Shown here one piece after another: positions 11,495 through 23,261 of a stretch of DNA of 64,000 nt; position 1 is the stretch's first letter, and every line of letters begins with the position of its first letter. A program made the translations under genes and the position numbers. Below the pieces are notes generated by a model, which saw only the letters and a list, made by a program, of their open reading frames with translations, was not told where the DNA came from and searched no databases. Origin of the DNA: Polytrichum commune (taxonomy: Eukaryota > Streptophyta > Polytrichopsida > Polytrichales > Polytrichaceae). The stretch spans positions 57,159,169 to 57,223,168 of the forward strand of contig OX485806.1 of the NCBI GenBank assembly GCA_950295325.1. The letters run 5' to 3'.

Positions 11495-12467
11495 TGTCGC
11501 GCACCTCTCCATGAGGAGTGCCCGAAACACCATGGGCACAAGGGGGACCCCGGAGTGACACCCGGGACTTGTGGCGCCGTTGGTGAGAGGGCCCAAGTGA
11601 TCCTAGTGTGGGTGAGGGCCCCGGGCGTTGGGAACGCCTCCCACCCACGGAGACTAGGAGGCATGAGGGTAAGGCCATGAGCTATGCGTAGCTCATGGCG
11701 TGGTGATTCTAGAATGCTCAAGATCACCTCAAGCGGAGGTGTGAGGTAGGAGTTATGGCCATTTGAGTGGGGCGCTGTCCCGGGACAGCGCCCTGGTACA
11801 GCAGTGCCTGGGAGTGATTCCCGGGACTGCCAAGGTTCAAACAGGCATAACTTGGTCAATACTTGCCTGAATAGGGCAAGTGAGGAGTCCATCGGCATCT
11901 ACGTGAACCGTAGATGAAGATGGAGTGGTCGCTTGTTAGAATCAGACATCATACAAGGAAGTTATGATGGTCTGAAGCTGCTGGGGGCTTCTAGGCCCAG
12001 CGGCTAAGGGAAAGTGTCCACTTGGCCCCAACTCTTGGTGGAGAGACAAGAGGTTGGTTGACGGTGGGGTAGGGGCCCCGCGTAGAGTCCTAGAGGCTTA
12101 TATGGGTGAGGTGGTGTGGCCTCACCCACCCGAGGCCGAACGGCACGGCCTCCATGGGCTTTGGCCCATTGTGAGGCCATAGTTGCCTAGTATGGTTCGG
12201 GTTGTTGTAGTGTTGCTCCGGCAATGCGATGATCAACATAGGATTGGACTTCCATGGATGGAAGTCCACATCCAGGAAATGGGTTACCGATTAAGGGGTG
12301 AGTCCCGAAAGCAAAGTAGGAGGGTTGGTTCCCTCCTATGAACTATTTGGTCCGGGGTAAGAGGAGCTAACCATTAGCATGGCGGAATGCGAATGGTTAG
12401 CGCTCGTAACCTTTGCTAGAATTGAAAATTGGCAAGATTGTCAAGGGGGCTAGCAAGGGTTGCGACA
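11495..12467 (+). repeat. Middle LTR of the three-LTR element
   Basis: A 973-bp family-1 LTR with several private changes (for example GATCACCTCAAGCGG), so it differs more from the two outer LTRs than they differ from each other. It is followed directly by mid-pol sequence without a primer-binding site. Confidence 0.93.
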
Positions 12468-14807
12468 CATTGTGGCTAATGTGTGCCGGCGAAGGAAACT
12501 TGTGATGCAAGATACGGGAGGAGTAAATTCACTACCCCAAAGCACAAAAGCTTTTAGGTGAGCTTCGCAAGAGCAAGGTGCTCAAAGAGGTTAAGTTGGT
12601 GGACGGATTGTTCAAGTGCAACCAAAGTTGGGTGTATGTGCCACAAGGCAAGTAGAGGCTATCGGTTTTGAAGGAGGAATTTGATAGTCCTATTGCCGGC
12701 CTTAGAGGAGAAAGAAAAAATCGCCATAGAATGGTATCATGGAGGTACCATTGGCGGTGCATAAAGGAAGATATAGCCTACTTTGTGAAGGCTTGAATCA
12801 AAGTGCCAAGTGAACCGAGCCTCTTACCAAAAGCAAGGCGGTTTCTTGCAACCGTTGCCTATCCCGTCGGCGCCATGGCATAGTATGTGCATGGACTTGA
12901 TCACAAGTTTGCCGGAGTCACATGGATATGATGCCATCTTGTTGATGGTAGAGCGGTTTGCCAAGTTGGCACACATGGTGCCGATTGTGGAAACCGCCAC
13001 CGCGTTGGAGACCGCATAGCCTTTTCTCAAAGGATGGTTGAGGCACCACGGGTTGCCAAGAGTGATTGTGTGGGATCAAGATCCAAAGTTCACAAGTGCA
13101 TTTTCAATGCATTTCTCTAAGGAGGTCGGAATGAAACTAAGGTTTAGCACGGCCTTGCATTCCCAAATGGATGGGAAAGCGGAGGATGTGAATGGAGTCT
13201 TGAAGCAATCCTTGAGGAACTAGGTGGGGCGGACCAAGGAGATTGGGCGGACTATGTGAGTCGAGCGGAGTGTAATTGCAATGTAGCCACGCACTTGGCT
13301 ACCAAGGGGTGGTCTTTCGTGGTGGCTTATGGAGTGGATGCGCTCCAACCTATTAACCTAGCTCTCGAGGGGGCACATTTAACACTAGAGTTCAACCAAG
13401 ATGGTGAGGATTTGGCCAAGGATGGTGAACAAGTCTTGGAGATGACCAAGTTGTTGGTGGAGAAAGCCCGAAGGTGCTACGGAGTGCAAATCAATGCCGG
13501 AAGACGCAAAGTGGAGAATGAGGTGGGCCAAAAGGTGTTGTTGAATGTGGACAACTTCACCTTGGCCAAAGGCCTTACTCCAAAAGTTCATGTCCAAAAT
13601 TGGAGCTTCGTTTTCCATTGTGGAACAAGTGTTCAAGGACATGTATAGATTGGAATTACCGCCGGAGATCAAAGTGCATCCGACATTTCATGTCTCATTA
13701 CGAAAGTCATTTTAGGACGACACCTTGTGGCCCGAACACAAGCAAGTGATTAGGCCACCTCCCGACCTTGTGGAGGTCATTTGGAACATGAGGTAGGAGG
13801 GCATCCTCAAGTGTAGAAAGCCCAAGTGAAAATGAAAGAAAATGTACAAAGGAGTACTTGGTGAAATGGTGAGGATACCATGAGAAAGAAACCGCTTGGG
13901 TGGCGGCAAGAGACATGGTGAACACCAATGAATTGGTGAAGCACTTTGAAGAAACTAAGGCTAAGGATTCCAATAAAATGAAGCGTAGGCATTGATGAGG
14001 ACATCAATCTCCTTTAGTGGGGGAGAGACGCTAGTTGCACACTTAGCTTCGAGGTTAATTACGCCACAACATGAACTTGTTCTTTGGCTTGAGGGAATAA
14101 AGTCCAAACTTTAGTGGTGCAAAGAGAAAAGTATGAGATGAGGTCCTAGTCTTGTACTTGTGCTTGGTTAATGGAAGAGGGGGAATAGATATGCCAAACT
14201 AGGTTGGGTAAGCCGAGTAATTGGGGGCCATGGCTTGGAGGGGCCTTGGATAAAACCAAGAAACTTCTTAGTTGTGGGCTTGTCCGGGCGGGGGCAAGGT
14301 GATGGCGCGTGCTCATAAAAGTGCTACCCGCGAGCTAACGAGAGTTGGCGCATGGGAGTCATGAACCCATGTCTCGAAAGAGCAAAGTGGGAACCGAGTC
14401 GGGCGGGACTTGGCATCACCCCCGTGCGATCGAGGCGTGGCTTAACAATGGAAAGCCATCTCGGAGTTGCAACCGAGACAACTTAGTGGAAGCGTTGAGG
14501 TCTCGCCTAGATGTGTCACGTTAGGCTAGTGGAGCCTAACGGGGGAGGCCCCAAAGGAGGGGCAACCCAAGTGAGTCCCAAAGTAGGTGGGTCTATTGTA
14601 GGTTAGGTCCTTGGAGGAGTTCCAAGGTCGCTAACGGACCACCTAGTAACGACACCTTTGGGACTATGCCAAATTTGAAGATGCATTGTGGGGGTCGCGC
14701 CCTAAGGTAAACACAATGCCGCACCATAGAGGATGGCAACTTGAGAATTGGTGTGCCGACTACGAGTATAGTCGATGAGGGCATCGACTCCGTTTGGTGG
14801 GGGTGAG
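12468..14807 (+). pseudogene. Second, 5'-truncated internal region (integrase to PPT)
   Basis: It begins at the sequence equivalent to 9160 (TTGTGGCTAATGTG) and continues through integrase (12810-13019, 13038-13223, 13256-13648), the chromodomain remnant (about 13830-13996) and the 3' non-coding part. Everything upstream, from the primer-binding site to RNase H, is missing. Integrase has additional frameshifts: for example a stop near 13222, and GKAEDVN where copy one has GKAERVN. Confidence 0.88.
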
Positions 14808-15782
14808 TGTCGCGCACCTCTCCATGAAGAGTGCCCGAAACACCATGGGCACAGGGGGACCCCGGAGTGACACCCGGGACTTGTGGCGCCATTGGTGAGA
14901 GGGCCCAAGTGATCCTAGTGTGGGTGAGGGCCCCGGGCGTTGGGAACGCCTCCTACCCACGGAGACTAGGAGGCATGAGGGTGAGGCCATGAGCTATGCG
15001 TAGCTCATGGCGTGGTGATTCTAGAATGCTCAAGAACACCTCAATCGGAGGTGTGAGCTAGGAGTTATGGCCATTTGAGTGGGGCGCTGTCCCGGGACAG
15101 CGCCCTGGTACAGCAGTGCCTGGGAGTGATTCCCGGGACTGCCAGGGTTCAAACAGGCATAACTTCCTCACCACTTGCCCGAATGGGGCAAGTGAGGAGT
15201 CCATCGGCATCTACGTGAAGCGTAGATGAAGATGGAGTGGTTGGTTGCTGGAATCAGACATCATACAAGGAAGTTATGATGGTCTGAAACTGCTGGGTGC
15301 TTCTACGCCCAGCGGCTAAGGGAGAATGTCCACTTGGCCCCAACTCTTGGTAGAGAGACAAGAGGTTGGTTGACGGTGGGGTAGGGGCCCCGCGTAGAGT
15401 CCTAGAGGCTTATATGGGTGAGGTGGTGTGGCCTCACCCACCCGAGGCCGAACGGCAAGGCCTCCATGGGCTTTGGCCTATTGTGAGGCCATAGTTGCCT
15501 AGTATGGTTCGGGTTGTTGTAGTGTTGCTCCGGCAACGCGATGATCAACATAGGATTGGACTTCCATGGATGGAAGTCCACATTGGGGAAATGGGTTACC
15601 GATTAAGGGGTGAGTCCCGAAAGCAAAGTAGGAGGGTTGGTTCCCTCCTATGAACTATTTGTCCGGGGTTAGAGGAGCTAACCATTAGCATGGCGGTATG
15701 CGAAGGGTTAGCCACTCGTAACCTTTGCTAGAATTGAAAATTGGCATGATTGGTCAAGGGGGGGCTAGCAAGGGTTGCGACA
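14808..15782 (+). repeat. 3' LTR of the three-LTR element
   Basis: A 975-bp family-1 LTR nearly identical to 5178-6152, preceded by the polypurine tract and followed by the GAGGA target duplication. Confidence 0.95.
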
Positions 15783-15787
15783 GAGGA

Positions 15788-16760
15788 GGAGCAAAAACCG
15801 ATCCTCATTGTGGGGCAGCACGTTGTGAAATGTGTTCTTTGACAGTCTCACGCATTAGGAGGAGGATGGACTTGAAGATATCGATATCCGACTCAAGCGC
15901 CACAATATGGCGTTGAATGGATCGACATGCAATGACGGAACCTCCTAGAAGAACAAAATCCAAGAATGTGAGTATAAGGTAATCAATGGAGAATGTAACA
16001 AGAAAAAAAGAAAACAAAACAATAAAGAACAAAGTCATGAGAAACAAAGAGAAGAAAAACCAACCAAGGCCACATTTCAAATCCGTGATAATATCGTCCT
16101 TGTCCGTGAGGGCGGAGAAAATGATGGAGAAAAACTCGGGGCGTTTTTCACGAGCACCTTTCCAAGTAACGCCGTCTTCCCTCAGCGACTGGTTCTTCGA
16201 ATCGGCGGAGCTATTGAACCAACCATCTCTCTTGAGATAGTAATTCATGTCTTCAAAGTCCGAGGTTCAGACATTCAAAAAAGAATCATTACGCACGAGA
16301 ACCTTGATGAAGAACTTGCGAGTCTACAAGAGATGAAAAAGTTTTAAATTAGGAATAAAAAAATGCAAGGGAAAAAAAACAAGAATACAAGACAATGAGG
16401 GAAGCAAGGAATTACCAACGCCGACGGATTAGTAGGCGATTGGAGGTCGAGGTCATTCATGCCGAACCAGTCTTCAGCAATGTAGAAGTCCTCTGTATGT
16501 GCCCAGTCATGTATGGATCTAGACACGTGAGGATCAGCGACGTGCGCAAAGACAAAAACGCCGTCGTCATGGAGGTTGGCGTTTGCAAAGGCAAACAGAA
16601 CCTCAAAGTAAGTTGAAGACCGCTTGTTCCATTGGGGAACATCCGATGATGATGACGAGATGCCCGGTACACGGAGGTTCTCAGACACATCTGCAAAGAG
16701 TAGATCAAGTCATGTGTGCACCTTAGGTTTGGTATTAGGACGAGTACGACCCGCTCCAAC
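15788..16760 (-). other. Gene X exons 9-11: amino-DNA-methyltransferase-like domain
   Basis: Exon 9 reads LLFADVSENLRV (copy 2: MFFADVPENLRV), which sits where class-beta N6-adenine/N4-cytosine methylases have motif IV (FADPPYNLR-like). It is followed by FANANLHDDGVFVFAHV, like the leu-x-pro-gly-gly strand of motifs V-VI. Exon 10 ends RPEFFSIIFSALTD then DDIITDLKCGL, and exon 11 continues GGSVIACRSIQRHIVALESD. Together these mimic motif X, motif I (D-x-x-x-G-x-G) and motif II in the permuted beta order (IV before I). The catalytic DPPY is degraded in both copies. Exons 9 and 10 contain stops. Confidence 0.6.
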
Positions 16761-18849
16761 CTGGAAAGCAAAAATCTAAAGAAAAATAGAATTAGAATGA
16801 AAAGAACGGGTAAACAAGTGTTGAATTAGAATGAAAGAATGGGTAAACAAGAGAATGTTGCACATACCTTAATGAGGAATTCTTGGATGCGACGGTAAGC
16901 GGAAGGGGGAACTTTAGTCCGCATGAGATCTTCTATGAGGTCCCCCATATCGACATTCTATATCAAAAAAAAAAAAACAACTTCTCTGAAGAAGTTGCGG
17001 AGGTATCTAGAGCAACAGCTTTCCTCTTTCGCGGCACGGATGGAGTGGTGACAACGCTATGGGACGGAACATGGTCCTGGGAAGGGGCAGAAGGATTTGC
17101 CCTTGGACTTCCCACAACCGTGGTAGCTGGAGCTGCAGTGCCCCGAACGGAGGCCTTTGTATAAGAGCGGGTGGAGACTTGACTGGAGGCTATTTTTTTG
17201 CCTTTGGCCTTGGCCTTCACCGGTGCAACCTCCTTGTCAATGGTGGGAGGAAGGGGGTTCTCATCTTCTTCCGGCTCTTCTTCCAATTCAATTACCTCAG
17301 GGACAGAGGAAACGAGGCTTTCATAGAGGGGTTCTTCTACGTCGGGAACGAATCCACGAGAGCAATCCAAGTACCAACCACCAGCCACCAAATGCACGCG
17401 TGGGAATTTTACAAGTTGCATGGGAGTGTACACACAAAGCTTTGAGGTGTCATCGATCCAATCGTTAAGGAATGTCGGCAAGGACGAAGAAGGAAGAGCA
17501 TTCTTCACGACAAGCTCACGGTGAATGTACCTACACATTAGAGAACATGAGAACAAAGAATAGGAGTTGAAAAAAAAGAAGATATTAACGCGAGAATAAA
17601 AACAAAAATGAATACCGGTAAGCAACGCGCTTGATAGCTATGGGACCTTCCTCGAACTCCATGAGATCGAGCCCTTTGGTGAATTTCAAGTCTCCCTTGT
17701 CATCAAAATACACTCAAAAAGCCTTGTCCCACAAAATGAGCCTCCAATGCTCGACAAAATGAGCAGGTTGGAAAAGATCTTCCGTAGAAACCCAGTCGAT
17801 GTCGATGGAGAGTTCATTTTCAAATAAGGCGATCTCACCCTCAACCCCTTTCTCCAACTAAGATGAGAAAAACATGAATTCAGAAATGTGGCTTAACTAA
17901 ACATGAAGTACCCAACACAGAAGGCAATATATTTCAACATCACAACCCAAAATCACAATCCAGAAAGTATAAGGTATGGGAGCACTTGTGCCCAAAAAGA
18001 AGCTTTGTGAAACATCGAGGGCTTTCTCGTGAAGAGAAAGAGAAGACGGGAACTTGTTTTTGGTTTTGACCTCGGCGAGGGAATTCCACCACCGAAGCCA
18101 TCTAGCCTTAAAGGAAGCATCTATATGTGTAGTTGCCACCTTTTGCAGTTTCTCAATAGTCATATCCGGGACGACGAAGGTGGAGAAATGACGGTCAATC
18201 TGGAAAAATGCATAGTGCAATGTAAGGGAATATACATAAAGCAAAAGCACAAAAACATGAAGGTACAGGGAAAAAAAATTGAAGAGGTCCAGGGAGTACC
18301 TCTTGGAAGAAGTCATCGCCGTTGTCCTTATGGGCGACTGAGATGAACTTCTCAAAGCTCCGAGATCGAATACTTTTGATCAATCTATCATGGGTTTTTG
18401 TCATAGCATTCCAAATCCCAGTAGCAGATCTAAGAGCCTTAGGAGTGGACTCACGGTATAACCGTGTAGCAGTATCCGCCGAATTTGAGATCTCTCTCTA
18501 AAACAAACAGAAATGTGGGTAAGGATTAATGCACAAAACATGAGAAAGGGAAAATATTACCTTGTACAAAAACTTGACGAAGACATCCAATGTGAGGGGA
18601 TACCAAGTAGGAGTCTTCTCCATCTTAGCCTCGCACATCTTATAGTCGTCAAAAGAAACGAGGTCCTTGAAATTCTCAAGCTTCATTTTTCCAAATGTAC
18701 GAATGCGAAGCAATTTGGCAGGGAGGTTGTCCTTAACATGAACGTGCTCCGTGGACCTAAAAGACGAAGTAATGAGGGTCCAAAGAAAAGTGAAACATAA
18801 AAGGAAACCGGAAAATGCAAAGAAAGAAGGGGAAGAAAACTAAACTTAC

Positions 18850-19262
18850 CAATTGATGTCATTCATGGCATTCAAGAATACGGCAGTGGAATTCCTTGGA
18901 TCCACGACAATACAGTGAACAGAGATATGCCAATTTTTATCCAGCGAATGATGTTTATTAATGTGCCTCCACCAAGCCGACAAACGGTGGTTCCCTTCCC
19001 ACACGTAGAATATCTTTCCAGAAAGTTGTTCAAGGTCGGGGTCATTTTGGAGCATGGCATCGATTTCCTCATTGGCCTCTTGCCATAATGAACTCCAAGA
19101 ATTGTGGATGTCATCGGAGACATGGAGTACCTCATTGAGGTTGTTATAGGGAGAGATATCATTAGAGTCTTATTTTTGTGATCTCCGAATCAAGAGTTCA
19201 GTCTCCTCTGGGTTGGACTCATCAAGAGGATGCAAAGAGTCTGTTGCAACTGGTGCATCATT
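18850..19262 (-). other. Gene X exon 2: ParB/Srx-like domain
   Basis: Exon 2 is bounded by an acceptor TTGTAG at 19268-19263 and a donor GTAAGT from 18849. It reads through an acidic helix-rich part to KIFYVWEGNHRLSAWW, then WHISVHCIVVDPRNS and FLNAMNDINW. The order matches the ParB N-terminal fold: a strand, the Gly-x-x-Arg box (here GNHR), a helix, a second strand ending in Val-Asp, then an Asn/Asp helix. In bacteria this domain is often fused to DNA methylases. The match rests on motif pattern only. One in-frame TAA lies upstream of the domain. Confidence 0.55.
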
Positions 19263-19509
19263 CTACAAGGGCAACCATAAAAACATAAGGTAATGCGAAA
19301 AATATTGAAAATACAATTAAAACGAGGCCACGTTTGGGATACGAAGAAAAACTCAAGGAGGGAGGCAGTGCCTTATAATCATACCAGAGGAACGTCCAAT
19401 TGAACATTATGGTCATTCACTGAGGGATCCACCGATAGAATAAGATCCATAGATTGTGATTCCTACACAAATGCAAGAGAACATTGAAGTCATAATCTGA
19501 TCCAAATGT

Positions 19510-22322
19510 CATTTCATACATGCCTTGAACATTGCAATCAAAATCTGGCCATTCATAGCCCTACTCCTTGACCCTCTCGGATCCGAGAGGGTCCTTCCGT
19601 AGCCCATATTTATCTAGACCGACACAAAAATTATACCAAACATGCACTTAAACATACATGCCTCAAATCATTTCAATCAAAATCTGGCCATTCATAGCCG
19701 TACTCCTTGACCCTCTCGGATCCGAGAGGGTCCTACCCTAGCCCATACATAACTAGGCCGACACATAAAATATATCAAACGTACACTAAAACATACATGC
19801 TTTAAACATTTCAATCAAAATCAGGCCATTCATAGCCCTACTCCTTGACCCTCTCGGATCCGAGAGGGTCCTACCCTAGCCCATACACACCAAGGCCGAA
19901 ACATAAAACATATCAAACATACACTTCAACATACATGCCTCGTAACATTTCAATCAAAATCTGGCCCTTCAGAGCACTACTCCTTGACTCTCTCGGATCC
20001 GAGAGGGTCCTACCCCAACCCATACACAACAAGGCCGAAACATAAAACATATGAAACATAAACTTCAACATACATGCCTCATATCATTTCAATCAAAATC
20101 AGGCCATTCAGAGCACTAGCCGATGACCCTCTCGGATCCGAGAGGGTCCTACCTTAGCCCATCCATAACTAGGCCGAAACAGAAAATATATGAAACATAA
20201 ACTTAAACATACATGCCTCATGATTTCAATCCAAATCAGGCCCTTCACAGCACTACCCGATGACCCTCTCGGATCCGAGAGGGTCCTACCCCAGCCCATA
20301 CATAACAAGGCCGAAACAGAAAACATATGAAACATAAACTTCAACATACATGCCTCAAATCATTTCAATCAAAATGTGGCCCCTCAAAGCACTAATCGAT
20401 GACCCTCTCGGATCCGAGAGGTTCCTACCCCAGCCCATACATAACAAGGCCGAAACAGAAAACATATGAAACATAAACTTCAACATACATGCCTCAAATC
20501 ATTTCAATCAAAATGTGGCCCCTCAAAGCACTAATCGATGACCCTCTCGAATCCGAGAGGTTCCTACCCCAGCCCATACATAACAAGGCCGAAACAGAAA
20601 ACATATGAAACATAAACTTCAACATACATGCCTCAAATCATTTCAATCAAAATCAGGCCCCTCAAAGCACTAATCGATGACCCTCTCGGATTCGAGAGGG
20701 TCCTACCCCAACCCATACACAATAAGGCCGAAATTGAAAAGATATGAAACATAAACTTCAACATACATGCCTCATATCAATTCAATCAAAATCAGGCCCT
20801 TCAGAGCACTACCCGATAACCCTCTCGAATCCGAGAGGTTCCTACCCCAGCCCATACATAACAAGGCCGAAACAGAAAACATATGAAACATAAACTTCAA
20901 CATACATGCCTCAAATCATTTCAATCAAAATCAGGCCCCTCAAAGCACTAATCGATGACCCTCTCGGATTCGAGAGGGTCCTACACCAACCCATACACAA
21001 TAAGGCCGAAATTGAAAAGATATGAAACATAAACTTCAACATACATGCCTCATATCAATTCAATCAAAATCAGGCCCTTCAGAGCACTACCCGATAACCC
21101 TCTCGGATCCGAGAGGGTCCTACCCCGGCCCATACATAACTAGGCCGACACAAAAATAATATCAAACATACACTTAAACATACATGCCTCAAATCATTTC
21201 AATCAAAATCTGGCCATTCATAGCCCTACTCCTTGACCCTGTCGGATCCGAGAGGTTCCTACTCTAACCGATGCATAACTAGGCCGAAACAGAAAACATA
21301 TGTAGCATAAACTTCAACATACATACCTCAAATCATTTCAATCAAAATCTGGCCCTCAGCACTAATCGATGACCCTTTTGGATCCGAGAGGGTCCTACCC
21401 CAGCCAATACATAACTAGGCCGACACAGAAAATATATCAAACATACAATTAAACATACATGCCTCAAATCATTTCAATCAAAATCTGGCCCTTCAAAGCT
21501 CTTCTCCTAGACCCTCTCGGATCCGAGAGGGTCCCACCCCAACCCATACACAACTACGCCGACACAAAAAACATATCAAACATACACTAAAACATACATG
21601 CCTTGAACATTTCAATCAAAATCTGGCCCTTCAAAGCCATACTCCTTGACCCTCTCGGATCTGAGAGGGTCCTACCGTAGCCCATCCAAAACTAGGCCAA
21701 AACAGAAAACATATGACACATAAACTTCAACATACATGCCTCAAATTATTTCAATCCAAATCATGCCCTTCAAAGCACTACCAGATGACCCTCTCGGATC
21801 CGAGAGGGTCCTACCAAATCACATACATAACTATGCCGAAACCGAAAACATATGAAATATGCACCTAAACATGCATGCCTCAAAATATTTGAATCAAAAT
21901 TTGGCCCTTCAAAGCTCTTCTCCTAGATCCTCTCGGATCCGAAAGGGTCCTACCCAATATCATACATAACTTTGCCGAAACATAAAACATATCAAACATA
22001 CACTTAAACATACATGCCTTAAATCATTTCAATCAAAATCTGGCCCTTCATAGCACTACCTGATGACCCTCTCGGATCCGAGAGGGTCCCACCTCTGCCC
22101 ATACACAACAAGGCTAAAACCGAAAACATATCAAACATACACTTCAACATTCATGTCTCAAATTATTTCAATTGGAATCTGGCGCTTCAAAGCACTACCT
22201 GATGACCTTCTCGGATCCGAGAGGGTCCCACCCCTGCCCAAACACAACAAGGCCGAAACCAAAAACATATCAAACATACACTTAAACATTCATGCCTCAA
22301 ATCATTTCAATCGAAATTTGGC
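19510..22322. repeat. Palindrome-bearing satellite, right array
   Basis: About 20 monomers of 138-141 bp. Perfect or near-perfect palindromes centred on GGATCC lie near 19568, 19710, 19848, 19987, 20125, 20263, 20402, 20540, 20680 and so on to 22205. Some monomers form a dimer-level repeat (20640-20780 resembles 20920-21060). It has the same orientation as the left array. A diverged gypsy LTR cuts in at 22323. Short ORFs here are satellite translations. Confidence 0.95.
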
Positions 22323-23261
22323 TGTTGCGCACCTCTCCATGAGGAGTGCCCGCAACACCATGGGCACATGGGGGACCCCGGAGTGACACCCGGGACTTGT
22401 GGCGCCATTGGTGAGAGGGCCCAAGTATTCTTAGTGTGAGTGAGGGCCCCGGGCGTTGAGAACGCCTCTCACCCGCGGGGACTAAGAGTCATGGGGGTAA
22501 GGCCATAAGTTATGAGTAGCTTATGGCGGTGGAATTCTAGAATGCTAAGGAAAACCTCAATCGGAGGTGCTAGCTAGGAGATATGGCCATTTGAGTGGGG
22601 CGCTGTCCCGGGACAGCACCCTGGGACAGCAGTGACCTGGGAGTGGTGCCCGGGACTGCCAAGGTTTGAAGAGCCATAACTTCCTCAATACTTGCCCGAA
22701 TGAAGCAAGTGAGGGATCCATCGGCATCTACGCAAAGAGTAGGTGAGGATAGAGTGGTCGCTTGAGAGCATCAGACATCATATGTAGAAGTTATTGTGGT
22801 CTGAAGCTGTTGGGGGGGGTTCTAGCCCCAGCGGCTAAGGGAAAATGTCCACTTGGCCCCAACCCTTGTAGAGAGACAAAAAGATACTTGATGGTGGGGT
22901 AGGGGCCCCGCCCAAAGTCCTAGAGGCTTATATGGGTGAGGCGGCTTAGCCGACCGACCCCCCCGGAGCATACTTGGCAATGTGCTCCGGGTAGTTGTAG
23001 TGTTGTTTTGGCAACACGATGATCAACTCAAGAGTGGACTTCCATGGATGGAAGTCCACCTTAGCCATTGGCTACCTACTAAGGGGAGAGTCCCGAATGC
23101 ATGGGTAGGAGGGTTTGGTGACCTAGCCATGAGCTTGAAGGTCCGCGGTTTTGGGAGCTAACCATGCATGTGCGTGGGATGTGCAGGTTAGCGCTCGTGG
23201 CACTTGCTAGGTTGGAAAGGCGGTCAAGCTAAGTGAAGGAAAACTAGCAAGGGTTGCGACA
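22323..23261 (+). repeat. Diverged family-1 LTR
   Basis: 939 bp, TGTTGCGCACC...GGGTTGCGACA. It is clearly related to the other family-1 LTRs but carries many substitutions and a shorter GC-rich middle. It is followed by a primer-binding site at 23264-23275 (TGGTATCAGAGC). It is the oldest or most distant LTR of the family in the window. Confidence 0.88.

Larger units (their letters stand above)
5178..15782 (+). mobile_element. Ty3/gypsy chromovirus-type element with three LTRs
   Basis: LTR (5178-6152), internal region (6153-11494), LTR (11495-12467), 5'-truncated second internal region (12468-14807), LTR (14808-15782). The outer LTRs are closest to each other (shared variants such as GCTTCTACGCCCAGCGG) and the whole is bracketed by GAGGA duplications (5173-5177, 15783-15787), so it behaves as one insertion. 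The target is exon 11 of gene X copy 1. The gene X copy 2 region near 51330-51360 has the empty site. The internal region lacks an RT core and has decayed gag and pol, so the element is non-autonomous. Confidence 0.93.
4815..19450 (-). pseudogene. Gene X copy 1: ParB-like plus DNA-methyltransferase-like gene, split by a retrotransposon
   Basis: About 12 exons with GT-AG borders can be traced on the minus strand. Approximate exons: 19450-19385 (possible start ATG at 19450), 19262-18850, 18756-18561, 18497-18300, 18199-17986, 17857-17616, 17530 to about 16985, 16957-16868, 16760-16416, 16323-16065, 15944-15783 continuing at 5177 to about 5140, and 5043-4815. Introns are about 60-150 bp. Exon 2 carries a ParB-like GNHR segment. 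Exons 9-11 carry class-beta amino-methyltransferase-like motifs. Exon 7 ends in a low-complexity Ala/Pro/Thr/Lys linker. The last exon has the Pro-rich segment RSPPPSRTLPF and an acidic tail. Copy 2 (50985-54852) confirms the exon pattern. Copy 1 is dead: in-frame stops occur in exon 2 (after RRSQK), exon 6 (WDKAF-stop), exon 9 and exon 10, and a 10.6-kb gypsy element sits in exon 11. The spliced product would be roughly 750-800 residues. The start is uncertain because an acceptor-like AG precedes the ATG. Confidence 0.7.

Noticed and set aside
17911-17985. C-terminal extension of gene X exon 5 (IPYTFWIVILGCDVEIY)
   Set aside because: Intron read-through; copy 2 diverges right after the GGGCACA donor site.
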